NCBI RefSeq assembly: GCF_001457815.1
Contig: NZ_LN898220.1
Location: forward strand, 434,001 to 498,000
Direction: 5' to 3'
Source: Vitreoscilla massiliensis
GTDB lineage: Bacteria > Pseudomonadota > Gammaproteobacteria > Burkholderiales > Neisseriaceae
Length of the DNA: 64,000 nt
The position numbers were made by a program, and so were the translations under genes. This document shows positions 18,655 through 29,148 of the stretch, piece by piece. The notes under the pieces are model-generated. The model made no database searches and was not told the DNA's origin. It was given only the letters and a program-made list of their open reading frames with translations. Numbering within the stretch: position 1 is the stretch's first letter; every line of letters starts with the position of its first letter.

Positions 18655-20676
18655 TTAGCCCACAATCAGCGGCCACAACCAGCACACTGCCAATACCAAC
18701 ACCCCGAATACCATTGCTGCTGCATAGGTATACACAAAACCGGTTTGGAAACGACGGACACCACTGGCAATACAGCCAACCAATTTGGCACTGCCATTGA
18801 CGATGCAGTTATCGATGATGAAGCTGTCGCCTACTTTCCAGAACAAAGTACCCAATGCGCGTGAGCCTTTGGCAAACACAGCAAAATAGATATCATCCAA
18901 GTAGTATTTGTTATCCAACAAGGTGTAAATCGGTTTGATGCTGCTGACGATTTTAGCTGGGAGATGAGGCGCTTTGATGTACAAGAACCAAGCGGTCAAT
19001 ACACCCAATGCTGACAAAATCACTGGCAAAGCCAAGAGACCGTGCATGGTCATCGCAAACCAGCCGTGGAATTCTTCCGCCATGATGTGCATGGTTGGGT
19101 GTGCTTCCAAATTGTAATGAATCACACCTTTGAAGAAATCGCCATAAACGAAATGATCAATCAAATAACCTGCGAACACAGATGGGATTGCCAACAATAC
19201 CAATGGCAAGGTTACCACCCATGGGCTTTCTTTTGGATTGTCAGTAGGTGCCAAACCGTGATGGTGACCGTGGTCATCATGATGGTCGTGGTCTTTGTGT
19301 TCACGCCAACGCTCTTTGCCCCAGAACACCATGAAATACTGGCGGAAGCAATACAAAGCAGTCACAAACACAGAGATGATCAAAGCCACGTAGGCAAAGC
19401 CGGCTGCTGGCAATTGTGAGGCATGTACCGCTTCAATGATGGAATCTTTTGAATAGAAACCAGAGAAGAACGGTGTACCTATCAATGCCAATGAACCCAA
19501 TAACATGGTGATGTGGGTAATCGGCATGTATTTACGCAAGCCACCCATATTGCGCATGTCTTGGTCATGGTGCATACCGATGATCACAGAACCTGCTGCT
19601 AAGAACAACAATGCTTTAAAGAAAGCGTGTGTGGTCACGTGGAACATTGCGATAGAGTATGCAGACACACCCAAAGCCACGGTCATGTAACCCAATTGTG
19701 ACAAGGTAGAGTAAGCCACCACACGTTTGATATCGGTTTGGATTAAACCCAAGAAACCCATAAACAAAGCCGTAATGGCACCAATCACCACAATCACATT
19801 CAATGCAACAGTCGACATTTCATACAATGGTGACATGCGTGACACCATGAAGATACCTGCAGTCACCATGGTGGCCGCGTGGATCAATGCTGAAATCGGT
19901 GTTGGGCCTTCCATAGAGTCTGGCAACCACACATGCAATGGGAATTGTGCAGATTTACCCATCGCACCGACAAATAACAACAAGCACGTCACGGTCATCA
20001 AAGACCAGTCCACGCCTGGGAACAATTGGATGGTGGCATCTTTTAATGCAGGGGCTGCAGCAAACACATCAGCGTAGTTCAAGCTACCGCCGAAGTGAGC
20101 CAATACCAAAGCAATGCCCAACACAAAACCAAAGTCACCGACACGGTTAACCAAGAATGCTTTTAAGTTGGCGAAAATGGCAGTGTCGCGTTGGAAGTAA
20201 AAACCAATCAACAAATAAGACACCAAACCCACAGCTTCCCAACCGAAGAACAACTGTACAAAGTTGTTACTCATCACCAACATCAACATTGAGAACGTAA
20301 ACAATGAGATGTAAGAGAAGAAGCGTTGGTAACCATCATCTTCACTCATGTAACCGATGGTATAGATGTGCACCATTAAAGACACACTGGTCACAACCAC
20401 CAACATCAATGCCGTTAAGCTGTCGACCATGAAGCCTATGCCAAAATCCAAACCACCCATGGTGAGCCATGTGTAGATGTTTTGGTCAAAGACCTGACCT
20501 TTGCCTGTCCAGAAGTCGTACAAGACGCCACAAGACAGCACAAAGGAAATGGCCACACCCAAAATCGTCACGATATGGGCACCTTTACGGCCGATTACCT
20601 TACCCATCAAGCCAGCCAGCAAAGAGCCGACCAGCGGGGCAAGTGCAATCACTAAATACAAATTCATTTTATCCAT
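18655..20676 (-). CDS. nuoL: NADH-quinone oxidoreductase subunit L
   Basis: 673 aa, the largest antiporter-like subunit, with the lateral helix at the C-terminal end. KSAQFPLHVWLPDSMEGPTP and DIKRVVAYSTLSQLGYM are present. A histidine-rich cytoplasmic or periplasmic loop (HKDHDHHDDHGHHHG, near residues 465-480) interrupts the conserved fold; such loops occur in other proteobacterial NuoL proteins and might bind metal. Confidence 0.96.
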   Translation of the reverse strand: MDKMNLYLVIALAPLVGSLLAGLMGKVIGRKGAHIVTILGVAISFVLSCGVLYDFWTGKGQVFDQNIYTWLTMGGLDFGIGFMVDSLTALMLVVVTSVSLMVHIYTIGYMSEDDGYQRFFSYISLFTFSMLMLVMSNNFVQLFFGWEAVGLVSYLLIGFYFQRDTAIFANLKAFLVNRVGDFGFVLGIALVLAHFGGSLNYADVFAAAPALKDATIQLFPGVDWSLMTVTCLLLFVGAMGKSAQFPLHVWLPDSMEGPTPISALIHAATMVTAGIFMVSRMSPLYEMSTVALNVIVVIGAITALFMGFLGLIQTDIKRVVAYSTLSQLGYMTVALGVSAYSIAMFHVTTHAFFKALLFLAAGSVIIGMHHDQDMRNMGGLRKYMPITHITMLLGSLALIGTPFFSGFYSKDSIIEAVHASQLPAAGFAYVALIISVFVTALYCFRQYFMVFWGKERWREHKDHDHHDDHGHHHGLAPTDNPKESPWVVTLPLVLLAIPSVFAGYLIDHFVYGDFFKGVIHYNLEAHPTMHIMAEEFHGWFAMTMHGLLALPVILSALGVLTAWFLYIKAPHLPAKIVSSIKPIYTLLDNKYYLDDIYFAVFAKGSRALGTLFWKVGDSFIIDNCIVNGSAKLVGCIASGVRRFQTGFVYTYAAAMVFGVLVLAVCWLWPLIVG

Positions 20677-20703
20677 AATGATTGATTTCTTCTTGGGTGA
20701 ATA

Positions 20704-21009
20704 TTAGCCCTTCAGGCTGTCTAAATCTCGTACGTTAATACTGTGACGGTTACGGTAAATCAATACCAAAATCGCCAAACCGATGGCAGCTTCAGCAGCC
20801 GCTACCGTCAATATGAAGAATACAAAGATTTGTCCGGCGGTATCGCCTAAATACTGAGAAAAGGCCACAAAGTTAAAATTCACCGCCAATAACATCAATT
20901 CAATTGACATCAAAATGACCAAGACATTTTTACGGTTCATGAAAATGCCCATGGCACTGACACCGAATAACAAAGAGGCCAAAATGAGATAGTGGGTAAT
21001 CGAAATCAT
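20704..21009 (-). CDS. nuoK: NADH-quinone oxidoreductase subunit K
   Basis: 101 aa, three transmembrane helices. It carries the conserved acidic residues of the quinone-proximal membrane arm (MSIELMLLAVN) and AAAEAAIGLAILV. Its start overlaps the end of nuoJ by 4 bases (ATGA type), a sign of translational coupling. Confidence 0.95.
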   Translation of the reverse strand: MISITHYLILASLLFGVSAMGIFMNRKNVLVILMSIELMLLAVNFNFVAFSQYLGDTAGQIFVFFILTVAAAEAAIGLAILVLIYRNRHSINVRDLDSLKG

Positions 21010-21650
21010 GATTTCACCTCTTGTTTGGTTTCACCTTCAGCAGTTGCAACTTCTTCTACTTCAGGTTGAATTTTCACCATGCGATAACGGTCTTTGGCTT
21101 GTACTTTAACTTGCTCAGCAGGATCGATGTAGCGTGGGTTTTTATTACCGCGGTGGGTCAAGGCAATCGCTGCCACCATACCCAATACCAACAACACCGC
21201 TGCCAACTCAAATGGCAACAAGTAAGTGGTGTAAATTTCGCGACCCAATGCACGCACATTGCTGTAATCGGCAGGCACATCAGCCATGGCACCGAAAGCA
21301 GCCAAGTTGGTTTTAGGATCAATCAAGGCCAAAATCAAGACCACGGCCATTAACACGCCAACCGTACCTGATACTGGCAAGTTTTTCCAAAAACCTGCAC
21401 GCATTTCTTCGACATCGATGTTCAGCATCATCACCACGAACAAGAACAACACCATGACCGCGCCGACGTATACCAATACCAACACGATGCCCAAGAACTC
21501 AGCTTGCATCAACATCCACATCAAAGCACTGGTACAGAACGTCAGTACCAAGTACAAAGCGGCATGTACAGGGCTTTTGGCAGTAACGGTTTGCACCGCG
21601 CCGAAAAGCACTATTGCTGCAAATACATAAAATAAGATGGTTTGAAACAT
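21006..21650 (-). CDS. nuoJ: NADH-quinone oxidoreductase subunit J
   Basis: 214 aa, five membrane helices with the conserved VYVGAVMVLFLFVVMML segment, plus a hydrophilic C-terminal extension of about 50 residues that is charged and Glu/Lys-rich. Longer than the 170-185 residues common in enterobacteria. Overlaps nuoK. Confidence 0.94.
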   Translation of the reverse strand: MFQTILFYVFAAIVLFGAVQTVTAKSPVHAALYLVLTFCTSALMWMLMQAEFLGIVLVLVYVGAVMVLFLFVVMMLNIDVEEMRAGFWKNLPVSGTVGVLMAVVLILALIDPKTNLAAFGAMADVPADYSNVRALGREIYTTYLLPFELAAVLLVLGMVAAIALTHRGNKNPRYIDPAEQVKVQAKDRYRMVKIQPEVEEVATAEGETKQEVKS

Positions 21651-21659
21651 GATCTTCCC

Positions 21660-22139
21660 TTATCGATATGGCGCGTCAGCTGCTTTGCGTTTGGCGATTT
21701 CGTCTTCGTAACGGTCGCCAACTGCCAACAACATCGGTTTGGTGTAATACAAATCACCACGTTTTTCACCGTGATATTGAAGAATGTGTGTTTCCACAAT
21801 CGCATCTACTGGACAAGCTTCTTCGCAGAAACCGCAGAAAATACATTTGGTCAAATCGATGTCGTATTGCGTGGTGCGACGGGTACCGTCTTCACGTTGC
21901 TCAGATTCAATCGAAATAGCCATCGCAGGACAAACTGCTTCACACAATTTACACGCGATACAACGTTCTTCACCATTTGGGTAACGACGTTGCGCATGCA
22001 AACCACGGAAACGCACTGATTGAGGCGTGCTTTCTTCAGGGAACATCAAGGTCAATTTCGGAGAAAAGAAGTTTTTCAACGTAATTGACATGCCCTTGAG
22101 AAGCTCAGTCAATAAAAATGATTTTACTAAATTAGCCAT
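21660..22139 (-). CDS. nuoI: NADH-quinone oxidoreductase subunit I (two 4Fe-4S clusters)
   Basis: 159 aa. Two ferredoxin-type motifs, CIACKLCEAVCP and CIFCGFCEEACP, bind clusters N6a and N6b, which relay electrons towards NuoB. The N-terminal amphipathic part lies against the membrane. Between nuoH (19 bp) and nuoJ (9 bp). Confidence 0.97.
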   Translation of the reverse strand: MANLVKSFLLTELLKGMSITLKNFFSPKLTLMFPEESTPQSVRFRGLHAQRRYPNGEERCIACKLCEAVCPAMAISIESEQREDGTRRTTQYDIDLTKCIFCGFCEEACPVDAIVETHILQYHGEKRGDLYYTKPMLLAVGDRYEDEIAKRKAADAPYR

Positions 22140-22158
22140 TGTTTTACTCTCTTATTCC

Positions 22159-23205
22159 TTACCACAGTGACCATGGAGAAATCATCCACAAGCCCAGTAA
22201 AGTCACACATACCAAGGTTACAGGAATGAATACTTTCCAACCCAAGCGCATGATTTGGTCATAACGGTAACGTGGGAAGGTTGCACGGAACCATAAGAAG
22301 CAATACAACACCATTGCCATCTTGATGAACATCCAAACCGGACTGGCCGCACCAATAATGCCCCAGCTTGCTGGGAATGGAGACAACCAACCACCCAAGA
22401 ACAACAACGCAGTCAATGCACCAATCAAAATCATGTTGATGTACTCAGCCAAGAAGAACAAGGCAAACGCCATACCTGAGTATTCAACGTGGAAACCGGC
22501 AACGATTTCAGACTCACCTTCGGCCACGTCAAATGGAGCACGGTTGGTTTCGGCTACGCCTGAAATCAAGTACACCACAAACAATGGGAACAAAGACAAC
22601 CAGTTCCAAGACAAGAAAGAACCGCCTGCAATGCCTTGACCTTGTTGGTTCACGATGTCAACAAAGTTCAAACTGCCAGACACCATAATCACGCCAACCA
22701 AGGCAAAACCCATTGCGATCTCGTAAGAGATGATTTGCGCTGAAGAACGCATCGCACCCAAAAACGCGTATTTTGAGTTTGAAGCCCAACCTGCAATGAT
22801 CACACCGTACACACCAAAAGAGGTGATCGCCATGATGTACAGCAAGCTCGCATCAACATTGGTCAAGAACCAGTTATTTGAAAATGGAATCACTGCCCAA
22901 GCGGCAAACGCTGGCATCAATGACAACACAGGTGCCAATAAATACAAACCTTTGTTTGCCAAAGTAGGACGAATGATTTCCTTCATCAACAATTTCACCA
23001 CGTCGGCGAACGGTTGAATCAAACCAAACGGACCGGTCACATTCGGACCCACGCGCAATTGCATGAAACCGATGACTTTACGTTCAAAATACGTCATGTA
23101 GGCCACGCACAAAATCAGCGGTGCCAAAATGATGACGATTTTTACCAGAGCCGATACCACAAAGCCCCAAGTTGGGCCTAACAGACCAATAAACCAAGTT
23201 TCCAT
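22159..23205 (-). CDS. nuoH: NADH-quinone oxidoreductase subunit H
   Basis: 348 aa, eight or so membrane helices, forms much of the quinone-binding cavity of complex I. Motifs include RKVIGFMQLRVGPN, the acidic loop AETNRAPFDVAEGESEIV, and GWASNSKYAFLGAMRSSAQ. Two bases separate it from nuoG. Confidence 0.97.
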   Translation of the reverse strand: METWFIGLLGPTWGFVVSALVKIVIILAPLILCVAYMTYFERKVIGFMQLRVGPNVTGPFGLIQPFADVVKLLMKEIIRPTLANKGLYLLAPVLSLMPAFAAWAVIPFSNNWFLTNVDASLLYIMAITSFGVYGVIIAGWASNSKYAFLGAMRSSAQIISYEIAMGFALVGVIMVSGSLNFVDIVNQQGQGIAGGSFLSWNWLSLFPLFVVYLISGVAETNRAPFDVAEGESEIVAGFHVEYSGMAFALFFLAEYINMILIGALTALLFLGGWLSPFPASWGIIGAASPVWMFIKMAMVLYCFLWFRATFPRYRYDQIMRLGWKVFIPVTLVCVTLLGLWMISPWSLW

Positions 23206-23207
23206 GA

Positions 23208-25496
23208 TTAACCTCTACCTAACTCAATTGCGTTATTCATGGCACCCAATACTTTATTTTGTGGATGAAGCGGTAAGGACACCACGTTTTCAGCGACGGT
23301 TTCATCAGCCACCACAGCCACAACCACACTGGCTGCACCAGATTTCACCACCACTTGTGCCGCGTCTGCCAATTGCAAAGCCGCCAAAGTTTTAGGGTGA
23401 ACGCTGGCAGCAGGAACGGCTGCATGCACGGTTGCTTGCAATGGTGCCGAACGGCGCACCACTGAATCGGTTTGGTAGATGCCCACACCGCCCACACGTA
23501 CCAAAGTAGATGCGGCCTGTAAATTGTTTGCAGCAGGGTTTTGGACTTGGTTGTTCAATTTGCTGACGATGCTGTCGCTGTTAATGCAAGCACGTGCCAA
23601 CACTTCTTCAGAAGAAGTGTAATCGAAGCCATCTAATGCCAATTCATTGCCCAATACACGCAATACTTTCCACATAGGACGAGATTGTGCGTAAGGTTTC
23701 ACCACGCCGTGGAAGCTTTGCAAACGACCTTCCATGCTGACGAAGCTGCCTGAGGTTTCGGTTGCTGGGGTTACTGGCAACATCACATCGGCCAATTCGC
23801 GCAAGCTTTCGCTTTGGAACGGTGTCAAGGCAATCACGGTTTGCGCTTGCAACAAAGCCTGTTTCGCGGCTTCGCTACCTGCCCAATCCATATCAGGTTC
23901 AATATTGAGCAACATCACTGCTTTTTGGCTGCCATTCAAAGCAGACACAGGATTCACTGCACCATTGGCGGCTTTAAAGCCGATGGCTTCAGCACCAACG
24001 CTGTTGGCAGCTTGTGGCAACACACCCAATACTGAGTTAGTGGCAGCGGCCAAAGCCTGAGCTGCGGCATAAATTTGTGCAAATTGCGGATGGTTGATGG
24101 CATCAGCACCCAATACGATGCTGGTTTTCTCGCCTTCAGCCAATTGTTTGGCCGTCGCAGCGATGAATTCACTGGCATCAGCAGCTGGAGCAGCCAATTG
24201 GTTCAATACTTCTACCCAAGTTGCTGGGTGAGCGATGTGTTGAGCGGCGTGCATGCGCAATTGTTGTTCGCTGCTACCGATAACACTCAAGCCCATGCCT
24301 TCTTTAACCGCTTGACGGATGCGCGCAGTCAATAAAGGTTGTTCTTGACGCAAGTTAGAACCGACTACCAAGACCGCATTGCTGCTGCCAAAGTCGTTAA
24401 TGCTTTGACCCAACCACAATGCGCCTTGTTGAGCAGCATCTAAGCTGAAGTCTTGTTGGCGCATGCGGGTATCAATGCTGTTCACACCCAAGCCAGCGGC
24501 CAATTGTTTGGCCAATAACAATTCTTCAACGGTTGAGTTAGCATTGGCAAACACAGAAATCGCGTTGGCGCCATGATCGGCAGAAACGCCTTGCAAGCCT
24601 TTGGCCACATAAGCCAAAGCAGTTTGCCAATCGGTTTCGTGCCATTCACCACCGTGTTTGATCATAGGCTGTGCCAAACGCTCAGCATGATTCAAACCTT
24701 CGTAAGCAAAACGGTCGCGGTCAGACAACCAGCATTCGTTAATCGCTTCGTTTTCCAATGGCAACACGCGACGCACTTGGTGAGATTTCACTTGTATGAT
24801 CAAGTTAGAACCCAAGGCATCGTGAGCAGAGATGGATTTACGACGAGACAATTCCCAAGAACGCGCATCATAACGGAACGGTTTGCTGGTCAATGCGCCC
24901 ACTGGGCACAAATCAATCACGTTACCAGACAACTCGGTTTCCAAAGTTTTGCCGCGCATCGGTTCGATTTCAGAGAATTCGCCACGATTGGTCATGGCCA
25001 ATTCTTGCCAGCCGGCGATTTCATCGGTGAAACGCACGCAACGGGTACAGTGGATACAGCGTGACATTTCTGCTGCTGATACCAATGGACCCATGTCTTT
25101 GCCGATAACAGAGCGCTTGGCTTCTTCATAGCGGCCTGTAGATTTACCGTAACCGACAGACAAGTCTTGTAATTGACATTCGCCACCTTGGTCGCAAATT
25201 GGGCAATCCAATGGGTGGTTAATCAACAAGAATTCCATCACGCCTTTTTGCGCTTTTTTGGCCACTTCAGACTGAGTGTACACTTTCATGCCATCGGTCA
25301 CAGGGGTCGCACAAGCAGGCAACGGTTTGCGTTGTTTCTCAACTTCTACCAAACACATACGACAGTTGGCAGCAATTGATAATTTTTTATGGTAACAAAA
25401 ATGCGGAATATAGGTACCGGATTTCAAAGCAGCTTCGATGACCGTGCTGCCCTGCTCTACCGATAATTCCTTACCATCAATTTCAATTTGTAACAT
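23208..25496 (-). CDS. nuoG: NADH-quinone oxidoreductase subunit G
   Basis: 762 aa, peripheral-arm subunit. The N-terminal 2Fe-2S ferredoxin domain (CYHKKLSIAANCRMC), a His-Cys3 motif (HPLDCPICDQGGECQLQD) and the CIHCTRC...C motif for a 4Fe-4S cluster are present. A molybdopterin-oxidoreductase-like domain follows, catalytically inert in this family. The gene contains one exact DUS word (23512-23523) and a near copy at about 25130. Confidence 0.96.
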   Translation of the reverse strand: MLQIEIDGKELSVEQGSTVIEAALKSGTYIPHFCYHKKLSIAANCRMCLVEVEKQRKPLPACATPVTDGMKVYTQSEVAKKAQKGVMEFLLINHPLDCPICDQGGECQLQDLSVGYGKSTGRYEEAKRSVIGKDMGPLVSAAEMSRCIHCTRCVRFTDEIAGWQELAMTNRGEFSEIEPMRGKTLETELSGNVIDLCPVGALTSKPFRYDARSWELSRRKSISAHDALGSNLIIQVKSHQVRRVLPLENEAINECWLSDRDRFAYEGLNHAERLAQPMIKHGGEWHETDWQTALAYVAKGLQGVSADHGANAISVFANANSTVEELLLAKQLAAGLGVNSIDTRMRQQDFSLDAAQQGALWLGQSINDFGSSNAVLVVGSNLRQEQPLLTARIRQAVKEGMGLSVIGSSEQQLRMHAAQHIAHPATWVEVLNQLAAPAADASEFIAATAKQLAEGEKTSIVLGADAINHPQFAQIYAAAQALAAATNSVLGVLPQAANSVGAEAIGFKAANGAVNPVSALNGSQKAVMLLNIEPDMDWAGSEAAKQALLQAQTVIALTPFQSESLRELADVMLPVTPATETSGSFVSMEGRLQSFHGVVKPYAQSRPMWKVLRVLGNELALDGFDYTSSEEVLARACINSDSIVSKLNNQVQNPAANNLQAASTLVRVGGVGIYQTDSVVRRSAPLQATVHAAVPAASVHPKTLAALQLADAAQVVVKSGAASVVVAVVADETVAENVVSLPLHPQNKVLGAMNNAIELGRG

Positions 25497-25526
25497 ATAT
25501 TAGGTAATCCTATTTCACACGGGGTG

Positions 25527-26822
25527 TTAACACCATTTATGGTTGCATTTACACTTTTTGTGCTCAATGTGGTACTCGAACTCATCACGGAAGTGTTTCA
25601 TCATGCCTTGTACTGGCATCACCGCAGCATCGGCCAAAGCGCAGATGGTTTTACCTGCCATCTGATCCCCCACTGATTCCAACAAGTCCAAATCTTCAGG
25701 ACGGCCTTCACCGTTTTCAATGCGGTGAATGATGCGGTACAACCAACCCGTACCTTCACGACAAGGCGTACATTGACCACAAGATTCTTCGTGATAGAAA
25801 TAAGCCAAACGCTCCAAGGCTTTCACCATGCACACGTCTTCGTCCATCACAATCACCGCACCTGAACCCAACATAGAGCCCGCTTTGGCAATAGAGTCGT
25901 AGTCCATATTGGTTTGCATCATGATGTCAGCAGGAATCACTGGCGCAGAAGAACCACCCGGAATCACCGCTTTTAATTTCTTACCGTCTTTCATGCCACC
26001 ACACATCTCTAACAACACAGAGAACGGTGTACCCAATGGCACTTCGTAGTTACCTGGGCGTTCAACATGGCCTGAAACTGAGAACAATTTGGTACCGAAG
26101 TTGTTTTCCAAACCAAATTGGTTAAAGCTAGAGGCGCCATCACGAATGATGAAAGGCACAGAAGCAAACGTTTCGGTATTGTTGATGGTGGTCGGTTTAC
26201 CGTACAAACCAAATGACGCTGGGAATGGTGGTTTGAAACGCGGTTGGCCTTTTTTACCTTCTAAAGACTCAAGCAAAGCGGTTTCTTCACCACAAATGTA
26301 CGCGCCATAACCATGGTGGGCATACAATTCAAAGCTGAATTCCGAACCCATGATGTTTTTGCCCAAGAAACCTGCCGCGCGGGCTTGGTCTAAGGCCACT
26401 TCAAAGCGTTCGTAATCTTCAAAGATTTCACCGTGAACATAGTTATAACCTGCCACTGCACCCATGGCGAAACCGGCAATAATCATGCCTTCAATCAACG
26501 CATGTGGGTTAGAGTGCATGATGTCGCGGTCTTTGAACGTACCTGGCTCGCCCTCGTCGGTGTTACACACCACGTATTTGGCACCTGGGAACGAACGTGG
26601 CATGAAACTCCATTTCAGGCCGGTTGGGAACCCCGCACCGCCACGACCACGCAAACCAGATGCTTTGACTTCTGCAATCACATCGTCTTGAGTCATGCCC
26701 GTGCTGAGCAGTTTTTTCAAACCTTCGTAACCACCGCGTGCAACGTAAGCTTCCAAAGTCCAGCAATTAGGGTCTTGAGTGTCTACGCCGTTAAAAATCA
26801 CACCAGATTTTAAAATCGCCAT
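25527..26822 (-). CDS. nuoF: NADH-quinone oxidoreductase subunit F (NADH and FMN site)
   Basis: 431 aa from the ATG at 26822. It contains GRGGAGFPTGLKW for FMN/NADH binding, ICGEETALLESLEGK, and the cluster N3 motif SCGQCTPCREGT. The frame can be extended 5 codons to 26837, but the chosen ATG overlaps the nuoE stop by one base (TAATG) with GGAG upstream, and MAILKSG is the usual Neisseria-like start. The chain ends in a Cys/Lys-rich tail (KCKCNHKWC) with two more cysteines than I expect. Confidence 0.96.
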   Translation of the reverse strand: MAILKSGVIFNGVDTQDPNCWTLEAYVARGGYEGLKKLLSTGMTQDDVIAEVKASGLRGRGGAGFPTGLKWSFMPRSFPGAKYVVCNTDEGEPGTFKDRDIMHSNPHALIEGMIIAGFAMGAVAGYNYVHGEIFEDYERFEVALDQARAAGFLGKNIMGSEFSFELYAHHGYGAYICGEETALLESLEGKKGQPRFKPPFPASFGLYGKPTTINNTETFASVPFIIRDGASSFNQFGLENNFGTKLFSVSGHVERPGNYEVPLGTPFSVLLEMCGGMKDGKKLKAVIPGGSSAPVIPADIMMQTNMDYDSIAKAGSMLGSGAVIVMDEDVCMVKALERLAYFYHEESCGQCTPCREGTGWLYRIIHRIENGEGRPEDLDLLESVGDQMAGKTICALADAAVMPVQGMMKHFRDEFEYHIEHKKCKCNHKWC

Positions 26823-27301
26823 TAACTCGCACTCCACTCAGCTAATTTTTGGTCTATGGCTTCTTTGGTCATAAAGCTGCACATTTTGTAATTGTTTAAA
26901 ATCAACACTGGCGCATCACCACAAGCACCCATGCACTCACCTTCAACCAAGGTGAATTTGCCGTCTTTGGTGGTTTCACCAAAGCCTATGCCCAATTTTT
27001 CTTTCAAGTATTCACCAGCAGCCATACCACCGCGCAATGCGCATGGCAAGTTGGTGCACACGGTGATTTTGTGTGTACCAACAGGGTGCAAATCATACAT
27101 GTTATAGAATGTGGCCACTTCCAACGCTTGCGCAGCAGGAATGCCGACATATTCAGCAACATAATTGATGGTTTCAACTGACAAATAGCCAAGCTCTACT
27201 TGCGCAATGCGCAAAGCACCCATAATGGCAGAACGGTTTTGTTCTTTCGGGTATTTGGCCAATTCACGGTCTATTTGTTTTAACGATTCAGCTGACAACA
27301 T
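26822..27301 (-). CDS. nuoE: NADH-quinone oxidoreductase subunit E
   Basis: 159 aa thioredoxin-like ferredoxin that holds the 2Fe-2S cluster N1a via CTNLPC and CMGACGDAP. It couples to NuoF in the NADH-oxidising tip of complex I. Its start shares a base with the nuoD stop (27301), and its stop overlaps the nuoF start. Confidence 0.96.
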   Translation of the reverse strand: MLSAESLKQIDRELAKYPKEQNRSAIMGALRIAQVELGYLSVETINYVAEYVGIPAAQALEVATFYNMYDLHPVGTHKITVCTNLPCALRGGMAAGEYLKEKLGIGFGETTKDGKFTLVEGECMGACGDAPVLILNNYKMCSFMTKEAIDQKLAEWSAS

Positions 27302-28554
27302 TATCGGTCAACCTCCCCAAATACGATGTCTTGTGTACCAATGATGGCCACCACGTCAGAAATCATGTGGCCGCGTGACATTTCATCTATGCCTTGTAAG
27401 TGTACAAAGCCTGGTGCACGGATTTTTAAACGATACGGTTTGTTGGCGCCATCAGACACCACATACACACCAAATTCGCCTTTAGGATGCTCAGTACCCA
27501 CATAAATTTCACCTTCAGGAATGTGCATGCCTTCGGTAAAGAATTTGAAGTGGTGAATCAACTCTTCCATGTTTTCTTTCATGTCAACACGGTGAGGAGG
27601 AGCAAATTTGTGGTCATCAGTAATCACTGGACCTGGATTTTCACGCAACCATTTAACACATTGCTTGATGATTTTGTTAGACTCGCGCATTTCTTGGATG
27701 CGGCACAAGTAACGGTCGTAACAGTCACCATTCACACCAACAGGAATATCAAAGTCCACATTGGCATAAGCATCGTAAGGTTGTTTCTTACGCACATCCC
27801 ACTCGATACCAGAACCACGCAACATCACGCCCGTAAAGCCTTTGTTGAGTGCACGTTCAGGCGTTACGATACCGATGTCTACCAAACGTTGTTTCCAAAT
27901 GCGGTTGTCGGTGAGCAAGTTTTCGTACTCATCCACACAGCCTGGGAAGCGGTTGGTAAAGTCTTCGATGAAATCAAGCATGGTGCCTTCGCGCGCTTGG
28001 TTCATTTGTTTCAATTGTTTGGCATTGTGGAATTTGTTGCTTTCATACTTAGGCATGAAATCAGGCAAATCACGGTACACACCACCTGGACGGAAGTAAG
28101 CAGCATGCATACGCGCGCCAGAAACGGCTTCGTACATGTCCATCAAATCTTCACGTTCACGGAAGCAATACAAAATCACCGTCATCGCACCGATGTCCAA
28201 ACCTTGCGCACCAATGTTCATCAAGTGATTCAAGATACGGGTGATTTCGGCAAACATCACACGGATGTATTGCGCGCGAATCGGCACATCTATGCCTGCC
28301 AATTTTTCCAATGACAAGCAATACGCTTGTTCATTACACATCATAGACACGTAGTCCAAACGGTCCATGTATGGCAAGTTTTGGATGAAGGTGCGGGTTT
28401 CCGCTAATTTTTCTGTACCACGGTGCAACAAACCAATGTGTGGGTCAGCACGAACAATGGTTTCACCCTCAAGCTCCAAAATCAAACGCAACACACCATG
28501 CGCTGACGGGTGTTGAGGGCCGAAGTTAATGGTGTAATTTCTAAGTTTAGCCAC
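27301..28554 (-). CDS. nuoD: NADH-quinone oxidoreductase subunit D
   Basis: 417 aa from a GTG start at 28554. NuoD lines the quinone pocket; GPQHPSAHGVLR and MDRLDYVSMM are the expected motifs. The frame opens at 28602, but the extra 16 residues are unrelated to the family. The GTG has GAGGAG about 8 nt upstream and overlaps the 3' end of nuoC by 8 bases. C and D are separate genes here, unlike the fused nuoCD of enterobacteria. Confidence 0.95.
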   Translation of the reverse strand: MAKLRNYTINFGPQHPSAHGVLRLILELEGETIVRADPHIGLLHRGTEKLAETRTFIQNLPYMDRLDYVSMMCNEQAYCLSLEKLAGIDVPIRAQYIRVMFAEITRILNHLMNIGAQGLDIGAMTVILYCFREREDLMDMYEAVSGARMHAAYFRPGGVYRDLPDFMPKYESNKFHNAKQLKQMNQAREGTMLDFIEDFTNRFPGCVDEYENLLTDNRIWKQRLVDIGIVTPERALNKGFTGVMLRGSGIEWDVRKKQPYDAYANVDFDIPVGVNGDCYDRYLCRIQEMRESNKIIKQCVKWLRENPGPVITDDHKFAPPHRVDMKENMEELIHHFKFFTEGMHIPEGEIYVGTEHPKGEFGVYVVSDGANKPYRLKIRAPGFVHLQGIDEMSRGHMISDVVAIIGTQDIVFGEVDR

Positions 28555-29137
28555 CGTACTGCTCCTCTCGCACGATGCGTGGTGTAATTTCACGCGGCTC
28601 AATGGTCACAGGTTGGTAAACCACACGCTCTTGTTCTTGATCGTAAATCACTTCTACATAACCTGATATTGGGAAGTCTTTACGGAAAGGATGGCCGACA
28701 AAACCATAGTCGGTCAAAATGCGACGCAAGTCTGGATGGCCATTGAACAAAATGCCATACAAGTCGAACGCTTCGCGTTCAAACCAATCGGCACTGCTGT
28801 AAAGACCAGTTACCGATTCCAAAATCGGCAATTCATCGTCTTCTGCAAACACTTTGATGCACAAGCGTTGATTCAAAGCCACAGACAACATTTGCGAAAC
28901 TGCTGCAAAACGGAAACCTTCCCATGCTTGTTCGCGGTATTCGCTGTAGTCCATACCACACAAATCCAACAATTGCTCAAACTGCAATTTTGGATGGTCA
29001 CGCAAGGTTTTCATCACTTCTAAATAATCAGCAGCGCGGCATTCTATGGTCACACGACCTAAGTCTGCTTTCATGTGGCTAATTTTGGCACCCAAAGCTT
29101 CTTGCAATGCGGCCTGTAAAGTTTCTATCTTAGTCAT
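28547..29137 (-). CDS. nuoC: NADH-quinone oxidoreductase subunit C
   Basis: 196 aa, with the 30-kDa-subunit signature ERFDLYGI-like stretch (WFEREAFDLYGILFNGHPDLRR, given here in part: EREAFDLYGI) and the following HPFRKDFP. One exact DUS word (29109-29120) lies in the 5' end, where it encodes LQAA on the coding strand. Overlaps nuoD by 8 bases. Confidence 0.95.
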   Translation of the reverse strand: MTKIETLQAALQEALGAKISHMKADLGRVTIECRAADYLEVMKTLRDHPKLQFEQLLDLCGMDYSEYREQAWEGFRFAAVSQMLSVALNQRLCIKVFAEDDELPILESVTGLYSSADWFEREAFDLYGILFNGHPDLRRILTDYGFVGHPFRKDFPISGYVEVIYDQEQERVVYQPVTIEPREITPRIVREEQYGG

Positions 29138-29148
29138 TTACCCGCCTC